DNA of 64,000 bases, taken from NCBI RefSeq assembly GCF_041296265.1, contig NC_091695.1, positions 13,127,001 to 13,191,000 on the forward strand, given 5' to 3'. The DNA comes from Equus caballus (taxonomy: Eukaryota; Chordata; Mammalia; Perissodactyla; Equidae). This document shows, in pieces, positions 12,338 to 24,458 of this stretch (within the stretch, counting starts at the first letter, position 1; every line of letters starts with the position of its first letter). Made by a program: the position numbers and the translations under genes. Below the pieces are notes generated by a model that was not told the DNA's origin, ran no database searches, and saw only the letters and a program-made list of their open reading frames with translations.

Positions 12338-13130
12338 ATGGAAAAACACAATCTAACAGTTCTGAATGAATTCATACTCATGGGAATCTCACATCACCCT
12401 GAGCTGCAAGCTCTATTATTTTGGCTCTTCCTCAGAATTTACATAGTGTCAAAGGTGGGCAACCTGGGCTTGGTCATCCTTACTGGTTAGACTTCAGACT
12501 ACAAAGTACTTGTGTATTTTTTTCTCAGGCAATGTCCTATGACTTCTAAGTGGCCATCTGTAACCCTCTGCTCTGCTCAGTTATCATGTCACAAAGCGTA
12601 TGTCAGGTGCTGGTGGCAATTCCATATCTCTACAACACATTTCTTTCTCTTCTAGTCACTGTAAAGATTTTTAATTTATCCTGCTGTGGCTGCAATATCA
12701 TCCATCGTTTCTACCATGACTATATTCCCTTGTTATTTTTGCTTTCCTCAAACATGCATGAAATTTATTCACTATTCTGATCTTATCAGGTTTTAGTTTG
12801 ATATTTTCCCTTCTGTTTGTTCTTATATCTTACCTGCTCCTTCTTGTAGCCATTCTCAGGATGAACTCTGCTGAGAGTAAGAACAAGTCTTTTTCCACCT
12901 GTGGATCCCACCTGACAATGGCAGCAGTGTTTTATGGGACTTTGATATGCTTGTATGTGCAGCTGAAGTCTAGTCATTCCTTCCACGTGGATAAAATGGC
13001 ATCCATATTTTACACACTCATTATCCCCATGTTAGGATCCCTTGACCTATAGCTTAAGAAAAAGAGATGTAAAATATTCAGTACAATGAATGTGGAAAAA
13101 ATTATGCCATCTTTTTTCTTAAAGTTTATG
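12338..13130 (+). pseudogene. OR8K3-like: OR8K3-like olfactory receptor pseudogene, second copy
   Basis: The paralogue of the intact gene at 1,798 keeps the ATG ([17 protein letters not shown]) but is broken. An in-frame TAG at 12,488 replaces Met51. About 158 bp covering TM2 end to TM3 are missing: the sequence passes from 'ttctcag' straight to 'gcaatgtcctatgac', and in the intact copy both ends of the missing piece carry TCAG. The DRY box reads Asp-Phe-stop (12,541-12,549). A further shift occurs in TM5 near 12,780. TM6 and TM7 remain recognisable ([10 protein letters not shown]; 'tttacacactcattatcccc'), and the tail matches up to about 13,130. It cannot encode a receptor. Identity to the intact copy is high throughout, so the decay followed the tandem duplication. 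Confidence 0.93.
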
Positions 13131-13852
13131 AACAATATGATTTCCAATAATCAGCTCATGGGATTCCAACTTTGCTCTGTGTCTTTAGAAGGAATAGCAA
13201 GCACAGGTGAGTTCAACATACACTTAGAGATTGCCTTATAAGTGTCAGTCACCCCTCTATGTGCTATAAATATATTAGTACAAAAAATATTTTCCTTCCT
13301 TGAGGGGCAGAGATCAATTATAATAATCAAGTAAATTCTATACTGCAGTAGAATGCATTAGGACACTATAGACCATAAGAGAGGGTAAGGAGAGTGGGTG
13401 TGCTGTGTAGGAGTGAGGAAGAATAGTAGGTACAAAGATGAATTCAAATGATTCTCATATTATTCTCAACTATTTGAATAAACATCCCAGTGTCTATGAA
13501 TATGTTTGTGAGTGAGCATGTGCTTTTACACAAGCACATCCTTCTGTTTTAGCTGTCACGCTCTTCTATGTCATGTGTTAAATTCAAAGTTGTGATTTTA
13601 AGGAGGCTCAGTGTACTGCTATGACTTGAAGTTATCAGTCATATGAATTTGCTCAAATCCTTGCATACCATGTGGTTGATCTTAGGCTCCTGCCCTTTTC
13701 TCATCAGTGTAGTTGCTTTCATATATGAGCCCTAGAAAGATCATTAATTAGACATACTTAGAAATTCATAACTCACAAGAGCAGCACAAAATCTTATTTT
13801 ACTGAATCAGTCCATTTCTCTATACCAGTGGATAAACCAATTAAGATAAATT
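13131..13852. other. 3' flank of unit 2, non-coding
   Basis: No gene. It aligns with about 2,760-3,470 of unit 1. It ends at the target site of the L1 fragment that follows. Confidence 0.55.
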
Positions 13853-13853
13853 T

Positions 13854-14082
13854 CCCTGATTATAGTTAATAATACTGTATTGTATACTTGAAAGTTACTA
13901 AGAGAGTAAATCTTACATTTTCTCACAACAAAAAATAGAAAACATGTGAAGTGAAGGAAATATTATATAATGCTAAGTTGTAAGCATTTTGCAGTATATA
14001 AGTGTGTCAAATCAACACATTGGACAACTTAAACTTACACAATGTTATATGTCAATTATATCTCAATAAAGCTGGAGTAAAA
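13854..14082 (+). mobile_element. L1 3'-end fragment inserted only in unit 2
   Basis: This short L1 3' UTR starts near 'ccctgattatagttaataat' and ends 'tcaattatatctcaataaag' plus an A-rich tail. It is flanked by the direct repeat 'aagataaattt' at 13,843-13,853 and 14,083-14,093. Unit 1 has a single uninterrupted copy of the site near 3,461 ('ttaagataaatatcttgagg'). The insertion therefore followed the duplication of the OR8K unit. Confidence 0.8.
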
Positions 14083-14093
14083 AAGATAAATTT

Positions 14094-14756
14094 CTTGAAA
14101 TCTCCCATGGAAGTTTCCAATTTTTTTATTTTTTATTTTATTGAGATCTTGATTCTGAGCTACTTGTTGTTGACTAATGGGATTTTTATGCTTCCTTATC
14201 TTTCTGAAACACAAGACTATTTCTTTTTTAAAAGTCAAGAGCTAGTTGTTTTTTATCTTTGCATAAGTTGTCCACTCTGTTGAATTAGGTTTGCTGCCTT
14301 TTTCTGGGGTGACTTTCCTCAATTTTTGTTCCTATGAGTCTAATATACATTTAGTAGGACTCATTGTTTGACTGCATCAACTTGATAATCACTCTTATAG
14401 AAAGAAAAAGGAAATAAATACATGATTTGGGCTATACTATATTTCTAGTGTAAGTATAATAAGACATTTATCAATTTATTTATATGTTATATCTTCTTGA
14501 AAAACTTCCTCCTAACTCCTTAATTTCCAATTTTTTGGTTTATTTTTAGTATTATTAACAGTCATTGAACTTTATTTAAATCATATTGAAATTCAACTGT
14601 TTTCTTTGTCACTCATAGACTACAATTTTCTGTATAGTCAATCAAATTTGAATAAAAGTAACTCATTGAAATAAAATATGTATTTCTTCATGTGAGGATA
14701 AATACTACTAAAAATGTCTACAGTTAATTTTTTTTTAAATTATTAAGAAAAAAATT
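14094..14756. other. Non-coding duplicated flank
   Basis: Aligns with about 3,470-4,130 of unit 1; no gene seen. The open frame at 14,002-14,283 spans the L1 tail and flank and is not conserved in unit 1. Confidence 0.5.
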
Positions 14757-15005
14757 GGGGTTCAGTCCAGTGTCATACTGGTTAAGTTTACATGCTCTGC
14801 TTCAGCAGCCTAGGGTTCATAGGTTCCTATCTTAGGCACCGTCAAAGCACCATTCATCAAGCCACTCTGATGGCATCCCACATAAAATGGAGGAAGATTG
14901 GCACAGATGTTAGCTCAGTTATAATCTTCCTCAAGCGAAAAGAGGAAGACTGGCAACAGCTGTTAGCTCAAGGCCAATCTTCCTGACAAAAAAAGAAAAG
15001 GAAAA
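14757..15005 (+). mobile_element. ERE SINE, plus strand
   Basis: Diverged equine SINE: a degenerate head 'ggggttcagtccagtg', an A-box-like 'actggttaagtttacatg', 'catcaagcca', 'ggaagattggcacagatgtt', a second 'ggaagactggcaacagctg' and an A-rich tail. The matching place in unit 1 (about 4,130-4,145) has no SINE, so it inserted after the duplication. Confidence 0.85.
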
Positions 15006-15626
15006 AATTGTACTGGAAATATGTAGGAACTCTGAAAATATAGTTATAAGAAAATACTTCTTTCTAGAAAATGTATGTTGGGCAGAGATGCAGTGAAATG
15101 TTAACATTAGTTATTAGTGTCTGCTAAGATTACAAAAATGTTTAAATTAATATTTTTGGTTATGTGTTACCCCAAATTATCTTTGGTTAATAATTATGAC
15201 TTTTGTAATAGAAAAAAGTAAACGTCTTTAGTATCTGCATTTAAAAAAATAAACTCTCACTAAAGATAATCTAGTATCCCAGTTCTAAAAATCTTTGTGT
15301 TCCTTCTACAGTCTCTCAAATGATAAACCAGAAAGAGTAAACTTTATTGAGATTTACAAATTTTGTAAAATATTTGATGCATTTTAAATGTTAGTTAATT
15401 CATTTTAAGTATACTTATGCTATTTCAGAAAGTTTTAAATGTTTCCAGAAAATATAAAAATTGAAAAATTCAGGAATGGGAACATAACAAATCTTTCATG
15501 TGATATTATGAAAAATATCAATTTTTAAAATATTATGCAATAATGATGGGAAAAGATTCATAAAACTTAGAGTAAGAAAAGTACAGAAAATTTAGAGACA
15601 TTAAGGATATCTATAAAAAAAATCTG
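15006..15626. other. Non-coding duplicated flank up to the L1 insertion
   Basis: Aligns with about 4,145-4,785 of unit 1 (for example 'agaataagaaaaatacaaaag' beside 'agagtaagaaaagtacagaa'). No gene. The homology resumes at 29,313. Confidence 0.55.
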
Positions 15627-15973
15627 AGAGTGACATCAGCAACATAGCAGAGTGAATGGTTCTCTTTATCTCTTCCCCTTCAAACTACAACTAAAAGGAC
15701 GTTCATTGATCAATAGAAGATACTCACACAGCACCTCAGGATGCTTGCGAGATCTGTGCTGCTATACATTAGAAAGTGAATGGACTACCCCCAGGGAGGA
15801 GGTGGGGATAGGAGAGAAGTCTCCAGCTCCCAGAAAGCCCAGTACCTGTGAGCAAATCTCTCCAGGATGAAGCAGTCATAGCACCACTGCAGCCCCAAGG
15901 GTGGGTGTACAGCTCAGGGTGACTGTGAGAAGAGGTGACTGCAGCCCTGAGCACCCCTATATTTCTCTGGACC

Positions 15974-17000
15974 AGTGGGAAAATCCACAGTCCCACCACA
16001 GGTGCAGGGAGTGACTCAGGCTCAGATTCGGTAGGGAGGCCCTGCCCAAAAAGCACAAAGGCTGGGGTGACCTAGAAGCAGACATAACATGGCTGGGTGA
16101 GCAAACTGGGGACTGCCTTAAATGCCCATACCTCTGCTGTATCCCCAATGGAGTAAGTGAAGCTCAGGAGGGCAGTGGGAGTGAGCAGTGACAACCCAGT
16201 ACCCCAGTATGATCGCTCCTTGGTCCAGTGGGAAAATCCATGGTCCCATGGTGGCCCCTCAGAGAGATTCAGCTTGTATCTAGTGGAGAGACCCTGCCCA
16301 CCAAGCACAAAGTGCAACCTAGGAGCAGACATAGTACAGCTGCTAATCCAGGTGGGCAATCCAGCAGCTGCCTTAAATGCCCATAGCTTGGCTATGGCTG
16401 TGAAGGGGAAAGTGAGATCCAGCATGACTGCAGGAGTGGCCAGGGACAACCCCAAGCCCTAGCATGATTGCTCCTAGTCCCAGTGTGAAAGTCCACAGTC
16501 CCACCATAGCCCCAGGGAGTGACTCAGGTTCCATCCCAATAAGAAGTCCCTGTCCACCAAGATCAAAGGCTGGTGTGACCTAGGAACAGATGGTGGAGTA
16601 TCTTCAGCCTGGGAAAAAGTGACCCAGGCTACAGCAAATAGCCACAGTAGCACTGCAGTGGCAAAGGGTCAGGATGAATGGTGGGACTGTGGTAGCAGGT
16701 GACAGCAGACCTGAGCCCCTGTGTGATCATTCTCCCAACCAGTGGGAGGGTATACAATCTCACCACCATTCAAGGGAGTGGCACAGGCTCAGAATCAGTG
16801 AGGAGGACCCAACCAACAAGCACAACAGCTGGTAAAACTTAGGACCAGAGAGTGGAGGAGCTGAGTTTGGGTGAACAAGCGTGTGGCTGTCTTGAAAGCC
16901 CATAACAATGCTGCAGTCCCTAAGGGAGGGCTGTGTCTTGGTGGGTCTGCAGGAGCAGGTGGCAGCAACCAAGCACCCCTGTGTGACTGTTCTCACAGTT
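15974..17000 (+). repeat. Tandem ~255-bp monomers in the outer L1 5' UTR
   Basis: Four successive units begin with 'agtgggaaaatccacagtcc' or a close variant at about 15,974, 16,227, 16,482 and 16,741, giving spacings of 253, 255 and 259 bp. Each has 'gggagtgactcaggctca' early, 'ccaccaagcacaaa' next, then 'cagcat/ggatga' and a closing 'gatcgctcctggtcc'-like segment. Such units in rodent L1s act as promoter monomers; a promoter role here is inference. Confidence 0.8.
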
Positions 17001-17185
17001 GATGGGAGACCCCCAGAGACACTGTGATCCCAAGGAGTGGCCCAGGCTCAGTCAGGAACAGCTGACAGGGATGCTGTTGGGTGTAGATTACACAGCTCCT
17101 GCTCTTTCCCCCCAGTGGCAGCAAGTGGAAGCAGTAAGCAAATTCTATCTCTATGCAGAGGCACAAATCCATGCCATCAAGAAGT

Positions 17186-18160
17186 ATGAAAAAATATATT
17201 AAATCTCCAAAACAGAAGGAAAATAACAAGTACCCAGAAAAAAATCCTGAAGGCACAGAAATCCATAACTAAATGACAAAGAACTCAAAATAGCTATCAT
17301 TAAAAAACTCAATGAGTTAAAAGAGAATACAGACAGACAACTCAATGAGTTCAGGAGCTACATCACAAAAATCCTTGAAACTATGAAGAAGAACCAGTCA
17401 GAAATGTTGGAGATGAAAAACACAACGGTTGAAATAAAGAAAAATATGTACTCCCTGAACAGTAGGGCTGACAATATGGAGGACAGAATGAGCAGTATGT
17501 AGGATAGGAATAAAGAAATGCTTCAGATAGAGGATGAGAGAGAAGTAAGACTAAAAAGAAATGAAGAAACCTCCCTGAGAAATACCCAACTCAAAAAGGA
17601 AATGCAATATGAGGATTATAGGTGTCCCAAAGGGAGAAGAGAAGAAGAATGGAGCAGAAAGCTTGTTCAAAGAAACAATAACTGAGAACTTCCAAAACCT
17701 GGGGAGGGGGAAGGAAATCCATGTGACAGAAGCCAATAGATCTCCAAATCTTATCAATGTAAAAAGACCATATCCAAGGCATATTGTATTAAAGCTGGCA
17801 AAAGTCAATGACAAATGAAACATATTAAGGGCAGCAAGGCAGCAGAAAATAACCTACAAAGTAACTTGTATCAGGCTGTCAGCAGATTTCTCAGCAGAAA
17901 TACTACAGGATAGAAGAGAGAATGAAATTATATTCAAAATTCTGAAACACAAAACTTCCAGTTGAGAATACTCTATCTGGTGAAAATAGCCTTCAAATAT
18001 GGTACAGAAATAAAAACTTCCTCAGAAAAACAAAAGTTAAGGGAGTTCATTGCCACAAGACCCCCGTACAAGAAATCCTCAGTCAGGCCCTCAAAGTGAA
18101 AAAAATTTAAAAAAGAAAGAGGTTACAAAATCCTGAGCCAGGAGGTAAGTAGATAGACAA
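17186..18160 (+). pseudogene. L1 ORF1 remnant (outer element)
   Basis: It begins MKKYIKSPKQKENNK, the start this L1 family uses for its RNA-binding ORF1 protein. A lysine/glutamate-rich heptad-like stretch follows ('NELKIAIIKKLNELKENTDR'), then the RRM-like central part (MRIIGVPKGEE..., GREKEIHVTEANRSPNLINV) and the C-terminal domain. Several stops and shifts break it (for example a TAG near 17,501). ORF1 protein would normally coat L1 RNA. Confidence 0.8.
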
Positions 18161-18569
18161 AATCAGAAAATTGTACTCTCCGTCAGAACATGCTAGCCAA
18201 TGCTTGCTTATAACATTAAAGATAAAGGGAAGAGAAACACCAATAATACATATATTTGTGTCATTTTAACCACAAACTCACAACAAAAGACCAAAAAAAG
18301 ATGTGACAATAACACTTAGAACGGGAAGAGGGAAGAGATGGAATTGATTTAGTCTAAAGAAATAAGAGGCTATCATAAAATGGACTAGTTCATCTATGAG
18401 ATGTTTTATACAAGGCAGATGGTAACCACTAAACAAATAATTAGAACAGAGACCCAAATTACAAACAAGGAGAAAACCAGGAATACCAACATAGAAAACT
18501 ACCGAACTGAATTAGTAGTCCAAAATACATGGGACAGGAAACAAAGGAAAGCAGGAGAACTGGAAAACG

Positions 18570-21500
18570 AGCACTAAAATTGCAGGATTAGGCCCCCATA
18601 TTTCAATAATCACTCTAAATGTAAATTGATTGAATTGCCCAATCAAAAGACATAGAGTGGCAGGATGGATTCAAAAACAAGACCCAAAAATATGCTGCCC
18701 CCATGAAACACATCTCAGCCCCAAAGACAAACACAGACTCAGAGTGAAGGGATGGGAGATACTACACGAAGCTAATAGCAAGCAAAAGAAACCTGGTGTC
18801 ACCATACTTATATCAGGCAAAGCAGACTTCAAAACAAAGCAGTTAATGAGAGACAAAGAGGGGTAGTATATAATGATTAAAGGACACTCCATCAAGAAGA
18901 CATAAATATATATGCACCCAACACAGGAGCACCAAAGTACATAAAGCAGCTATTTAAAAAACAAAAAGGAGATGTCAACAATAATACTATAATAGTAGAG
19001 GACCTCAACACCCCACTTACATCAATAGATGGATCATTGAGACAGAATGTCAAAAAGGAAATTGTAGAATTAAGTGAAAAACTAGGCCAGATGGACTTAA
19101 TAAATAGAACAGTCCATCCAAAAATAGCAGGTTACACATTCTTCTTAATTGTGCATGGAACATTCTCAAGGATATATCATAAGTGGGGAAACAAAGCAAG
19201 CCTAAACAAATTTAAGAGGATTGAAAAAGTGTCAAGCATCTTTTCTGACTGCAACACTATGAAACTAGAAATCAATTACAAGAAAAAAGCTGGGAAAGGG
19301 GCAAAGATGTGGAGATTAAACCACATGCTAGTGTATGACGAATGGGTCATTGAAGAAATCAAAGGAGAAATCAAATATCATCTGGAGACAAATGAAAATG
19401 AAAACACACAATAACAACTCATTTGGGATGCAGCAAAAGCAGTCCAAACAGGGAAATTTATTTCAATACAGGCTGAAGTCAACAAACAAGAAAAATCTCA
19501 AATAAGCAATCTCAAGCTACACTTAGAATTAGAAGAACAAACAAAGCCCAAACTCAGCAGAAGGAAAGAAATCATAAAAATTAGAGCAAAATGAAATGAA
19601 ATCGGAACCAAAAAAGATCAACGAAACAAAGAGCTGGTGTTTTGAGAAAATTAACAAAATTGACAAACCATTAGCGAGGCTCATTAAGAAAAAGAGAAGA
19701 CCCAAATAAATAAAGTTAGAAATGAAAGAGGGGAAATTACAACAGATACCACAGAAATAAAAAGATTATAAGAGATTTCTCTGGAAAACTGTATGCCAAC
19801 AAAGTGGACAACTTAGAAGAAATGGATGAATTCTTAGACTCTTAAAACCTCCCAAAACTGAATCAAGAAGAAATAGAGAATCTGAAGAGACCAATCGCAA
19901 GTAAAGAGATCAAAACAGTAATCAAAAACCTCCCCCCAAATAAAATTCCAGGACCAGACAGCTTCTCTAGAGAACTCTACCAAAAACTCAAAGAAGATTA
20001 ATACCTATCCTCTCAAACTATTCCAGAAAATTGAGGAAGTTTCCTAACACATTCTACAAGGCCAGCATCACCCTGATACCAAAGACAGACAAGGACAACA
20101 CAAAGAAGGAAAAATACAGGCCTATATCATTGATGAATGTAGATACAAAAATCCTCAGCGAAATATTGGCAAACTGAATGTCACAATACATTGAAAATAT
20201 CGTACACCATGATCAAGTGGGATTTATACCGGTATATTGGAGACACAGGGATGGTTCAACATCTGCAAGCCAATCAATGTGATACACCACATTAACAAAT
20301 GAGGGACAAAAACCACAGGATCATCTCATTAGATGCAAAGTATTCGACAAGATCCAACATCCATTTATGATAAACACACACAATAAAATGTGTATAGAAG
20401 GAAAGTATCTCAAAATAATAAAGCCCATACATGGCAAACTCACAGCCAACATCATACTCAATAGGGAAAAACTGAAAGTCATCCCTCTGAGAAGAGGAAC
20501 AAAATAAGGGCACCAACCCTCACCGTTCTTATTCAACATGGTACTGGAGGTTTTGGCCAGAGCAATTAGGAAGGAAAAGGAAATAAAAGGAATCCAAATA
20601 GGGAATGAAGAAGTGAAACTCTCGCTGTTTGCAGGTGACATGATCTTATGCATAGAAAACCCTAAAAATATCCATCAGAAAGCTACTAGAAATAATTAAC
20701 AATTACAACAAAGATGCAGGGTACAAAATTGACTTACATAAATCAGTAGCATTTCTATACTCTAATCACGAACTAACAGAATAAGAACTCAAGAACACAA
20801 TCCCATTCACAATTGCAGCAAAAAGGATAAAATATCTTGGAATAAATTTAACCAAGGAAGTGAAAAACCTATACAATGAAAACTACAAGAGTTTCCTGAA
20901 AGAAATTGATGACGACATAAAGAGATGGAAAGACATTCCATGCACATGGATTGAATGAAAAAACAGTTAAAATGTTCATACCAGCTAAAGCAATCTACAG
21001 ATTCAATGCAATCCCAAATACAACCCCAATGACATTCTTCACGGAAATAGAGCAAAGAATCCTGAAATTTATATGGGACAACAAAAACCAGAATTGCTAA
21101 ATCAACCCAGAGAAAAAAAGAACAAAGCTGGAGACATCACAATCCCTGACTTCAAAGTATACTACAAAATTATAGTATTCAAACAGCATGGTACTGGTAC
21201 TAAAACAGGCACACAGATCACCTGAATTGATTTGAAAGCCCAGAAATCAAACCCTACATGTGTGGACAGCTGATCTTTGACAAAGGAGCTGAAAACATAC
21301 AATGGAGACAAGAATGTCTCTCCAACAAATGGTGTTGGGAAAACTGGGCAGCCACATATAAAAGAATGAAAATAGAGCATTCTTTTATGCCAGTTACAAA
21401 AATAAACTCAAAATGGATCAAAGACTTAAAGGTAAGACCTGTAACCATAAGACTTCTAGAAGAAAATATAGGCAGTGCAGTCTTTGATATTAGTCTTAAA

Positions 21501-22014
21501 AGGATCTTTTCAGACAGCATATCTTGTCAGACAAGGGAAACAATAGAAAGAATAAACAAGTGGGACTTCATCAGACTAAAGTGCTTCTCCAAGGCAAAGG
21601 AAACAAGGATTGAAATGAAAAGACAACCCACCAACTAGGAAAAAATATTTGGAAATCAAATATCTGACAAAGGGTTAATCTCTATAACATACAAAGAACA
21701 CACACAACTCAACAACAAAAAATCGAACAACCCAATCAAAAAATGGGCAGGGGATATGAACAGTCATCCAAAGAAGATATATGGATGGTCATTAGACACA
21801 TGACAAGATGTTCATCCTCACTGATCATCAGGGAAATGCAAATCAAAACTACACTAAGATATCACCTTAAACCCATTAGAATTTCTATAATTACCAAGAC
21901 AAAAAGTAAATGTTGGAGAAGTTGTGGAGAAAAACGGACCCTCATTCACTGCTGGTGGAAATTAAAACTGGTTCAGCCATTATGGACAACATTATAGAGA
22001 TTTCTGAAAAAGTT
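18570..22014 (+). pseudogene. L1 ORF2 remnant (outer element)
   Basis: Decayed endonuclease-reverse transcriptase gene. It shows the endonuclease start (IITLNVN, then SPIKRHRVAGWIQKQDPKICC), the 'HGTFSRIYHKWGNKASLNKFKR' region at about 19,157 and the RT core around 20,620, where the FADD catalytic motif reads FAGD. The C-terminal zinc-knuckle region ([16 protein letters not shown]) is near 21,910. It is broken by many stops and shifts, and its last part lies beyond the inner L1. Confidence 0.85.
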
Positions 22015-22040
22015 AAAAATAGAAATACTGGCAGGTGGGA

Positions 22041-22050
22041 CCAAGATGGC
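22041..22050 (+). promoter_or_regulatory. YY1-like site at the L1 5' end
   Basis: 'ccaagatggc' lies 12 bases into the inner L1. Human L1 has the same core near its first bases, where YY1 directs accurate transcription start. The same place in the outer L1 is degenerate ('catcagcaacatagcagag'). Function here is inferred from position and sequence. Confidence 0.6.
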
Positions 22051-22392
22051 AGAGTGAGTAGTCTTCTTTGTCTCTCCCCCTTCGAATCTACAACTAATTG
22101 GACATTCATCGGTTAACAAAGGCTATCCATATAGCATCTCAAGACACCTGAGAGACCCATGCTGCTGTACATCAGAGGGCAGATGGACTTCCCCCCCAGA
22201 AAGAGGTGGACATAGGTGAAAACTCTCTGACCCCCTACCTGTGGACAGCCTAGTACCTGCAAGAGGCTCTTTTCCAGCGGACTCCCCCATAGCACCGTCT
22301 CACACCAAGGGCAGGTGTGTGCACTCACTGGTGGAGCGATGGTGGAAACAGGTGACTACAGCCCTACCTAAGCTCCCTGTGATTACACCTAA

Positions 22393-23000
22393 GCCCAGGG
22401 GGAAACTCCAGGGTCCCACACCCGCTGGCAGGGAAAGCCTCTGCTCGCCATTAGCAGAGAGACCCCACCCAGCATTCAGAACATGGGGAGGCTCCCAAGG
22501 AACGGAGTTCCAAGCAGGGCAGCAGCCCGCCAGCCGCTGCCAGGCTCACAGACTCTGGCTGTGTCTCAGATAGTGAAAGAGGCACCCAGAGATCCCCGGG
22601 GATGTGCTTGGGGGCTGGGTGGCCCTCCAGTGCCTTGCTCCACAGCCCAGGGGGAAACTCCAGGGTCCTGCACCGGCAACAGGGAAAGCCACTGCTTGCC
22701 ATTAGCAGAGAGGCCCCACCCAGAATTGAGAATGCCAGGGAGCTCCCAAAGAGCAGAATTACAAGAAAGGCAGCAGCTCACCAGCCGCCGCAGGACTCAC
22801 AGACTCTGGCGGTGCCCCAGAGGGTGCAAGAGGCAGCCAGAGATCTCGAGGGCATGGTCAGGAGCTGGGTGGAGCTCCAGGGCCCGGCTCCATGGCCCAG
22901 GGGGAAACTCCAGGTTCCCACAGCAGACTAAGCAAAAGCCTCTGCACAGCACTATTGGAGAGGCCCTGCCCGGCAATCACAAGGCTGGAAGGCCCTGAGG
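22393..23000 (+). repeat. Tandem ~250-bp monomers in the inner L1 5' UTR
   Basis: Units starting 'gcccagggggaaactccagg' occur at 22,393, 22,645 and 22,895 (spacings 252 and 250 bp), the third being partial before the sequence passes into a non-repeated tail. Internal landmarks repeat in order: 'gccattagcagaga', 'ccccacccag', 'ggcagcagc', 'cacagactctggc', 'agaggca/ccagagatc'. They are only distantly similar to the outer element's monomers. Confidence 0.88.
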
Positions 23001-23431
23001 CAAAAGTAGCACAGCTAGGTGAGCTAACCACAGACTGCAGAAGATACCCAAAGCTCTGCTGCAACCTATAGTGGACAAGTGAGATCTTGTGGGCTCTGAC
23101 AGAGCTGAAATTATAGGTGATCTTGCTCCTGGGTGCTGGGAAAGCCCATAACACCGCTGCAGACCCCAAGGAGGGAGTGTGTCTAGGTGGTCTGCAACAG
23201 TAGGCACCAGCAGCCTGAGGCCCCCTTGTAATTGCCCCCACAACTGAGGAGGGACCCCACAGGACCACAGTGACCACGAGGAGGGGTCCAGGTCCAGTCA
23301 GTAACAGCTGACAGGGTTCCTGGTTGGTGCAGTCTAAACAGCAGCTCCTCCCCTACACCAGTTGAAACTGGTGGAAGCAGTAACTAAACTCTATCTCTAT
23401 GTGTAGACACAAATCCATGCCATCAAGCAGT

Positions 23432-24458
23432 ATGAAAAAATATATTAAATCTCCAGAACAGAAGAAAATGACAAGTACCCAGAAAACAATTCCAAAGACG
23501 ATGAAATCTATAACCTAAATGACAATGAATTCAAAACAGCCATTATTAAAAAACTCAAGGAGTTAAAAGAGAATTCAGGTAGACAACTCAACGAGTTCAG
23601 GAGCTATGTCACAAAAGAGTTTGATACTATAAAGAAGAACAAGTTAGAAATACTGGAGATGACGAACACAATGGAGGAGATTAAGAAAAATTTGGACTCT
23701 CTGTAAAGTAGGGCTGATAATATGGAGGACAGAACTAGCAATTTGGAGGATAGGGATATAGAAATGCTGCAGACAGAGGAGGAGAGAGGGAAGTAAGACT
23801 AAAAAGAAATGAAGAAACTCTTGGAGAATTATCCGACTCAATTAAGAGATGCAACATAGGGATTATAGGTATCCCAGAAGGAGAATAGAATGAGAAGGGG
23901 GCAGAAGGCCTGTTCAAATAAATAATGGCTGAGAACTTTCCAAACCTGGAGGGAGAGATGGAACTTCAAGCGACAAAAGCCAATAGATCTCCAAACTTTA
24001 TCAATGTAAGAAGACCAACACCAAGGCATATAGTAGTGAAGCTAGCAAAAGTCAATGACAAAGAGAAAATACCAAGGGCAGCCAGACAGAAGAAAATAAC
24101 CTACAAAGGAACCCCCATAAGGCTATCAGCATATTTCTCAGGAGATACCTTACAGGCTAGAAGAGAGTGGAATGATATATTCAAAACTCTGAAGGAGAAA
24201 GGCCCGCAGCCCAAGAATTCTCTACCCAGTGAAAATATCCTTCAAATACGATGGAGAAATGAAAACTTTCCCAGATAAACAAAAGTTAAGGGAGTTCATT
24301 GCCACAAGGGCTCCTCTTCAAGAAATGCTCAGGAAGACCCTCATACCTGAAAAATCAAAAAAAAGGGAAGGGGTTACAAAATCCAGAACAAAGGTGATAA
24401 GCAGAAGGACAATAACAGAAAGTAGCAGTTCTCCATCAGAACAGGTTAGCAAAAGTTA
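23432..24458 (+). pseudogene. L1 ORF1 remnant (inner element)
   Basis: It starts MKKYIKSPEQKKMTSTQKT. A coiled-coil-like stretch follows (KELKENSGRQLNEF...), then the RRM-like region around 23,870-24,060 and the basic C-terminal domain (LQARREWNDIFKTLKEKG). It ends near SSSSPSEQVSKS at 24,458. Several shifts and stops break it, including one near residue 29 and one at about 23,704. ORF1 protein forms trimers that bind L1 RNA. Confidence 0.85.

Larger units (their letters stand above)
15627..22014 (+). mobile_element. Outer L1 LINE, 5' and central part (full-length, interrupted)
   Basis: Nearly complete L1 with a GC-richer 5' UTR of about 1.55 kb, an ORF1 remnant, an ORF2 remnant and, beyond the inserted younger L1, its own 3' end at 28,815-29,312. 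Without the insert it measures about 6.9 kb. Its 5' end resembles that of the inner L1 (shared 'agcagagtga', then a 'cccttc...ctacaact' stretch). The insertion point is defined by unit 1, where 4,776-4,790 runs unbroken. Many stops and frame shifts are spread over both ORFs, so it is dead. Confidence 0.92.

Noticed and set aside
15652-17202. Several overlapping open frames of 60-127 codons on both strands
   Set aside because: They lie in the GC-richer monomer region of the outer L1 5' UTR, where stop codons are rare by composition; none continues between monomers as a conserved peptide.
22241-23277. Open frames of up to 171 codons on both strands
   Set aside because: Same cause: the inner L1 5' UTR monomers. 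Pro/Gly/Arg-rich translations with no domain.
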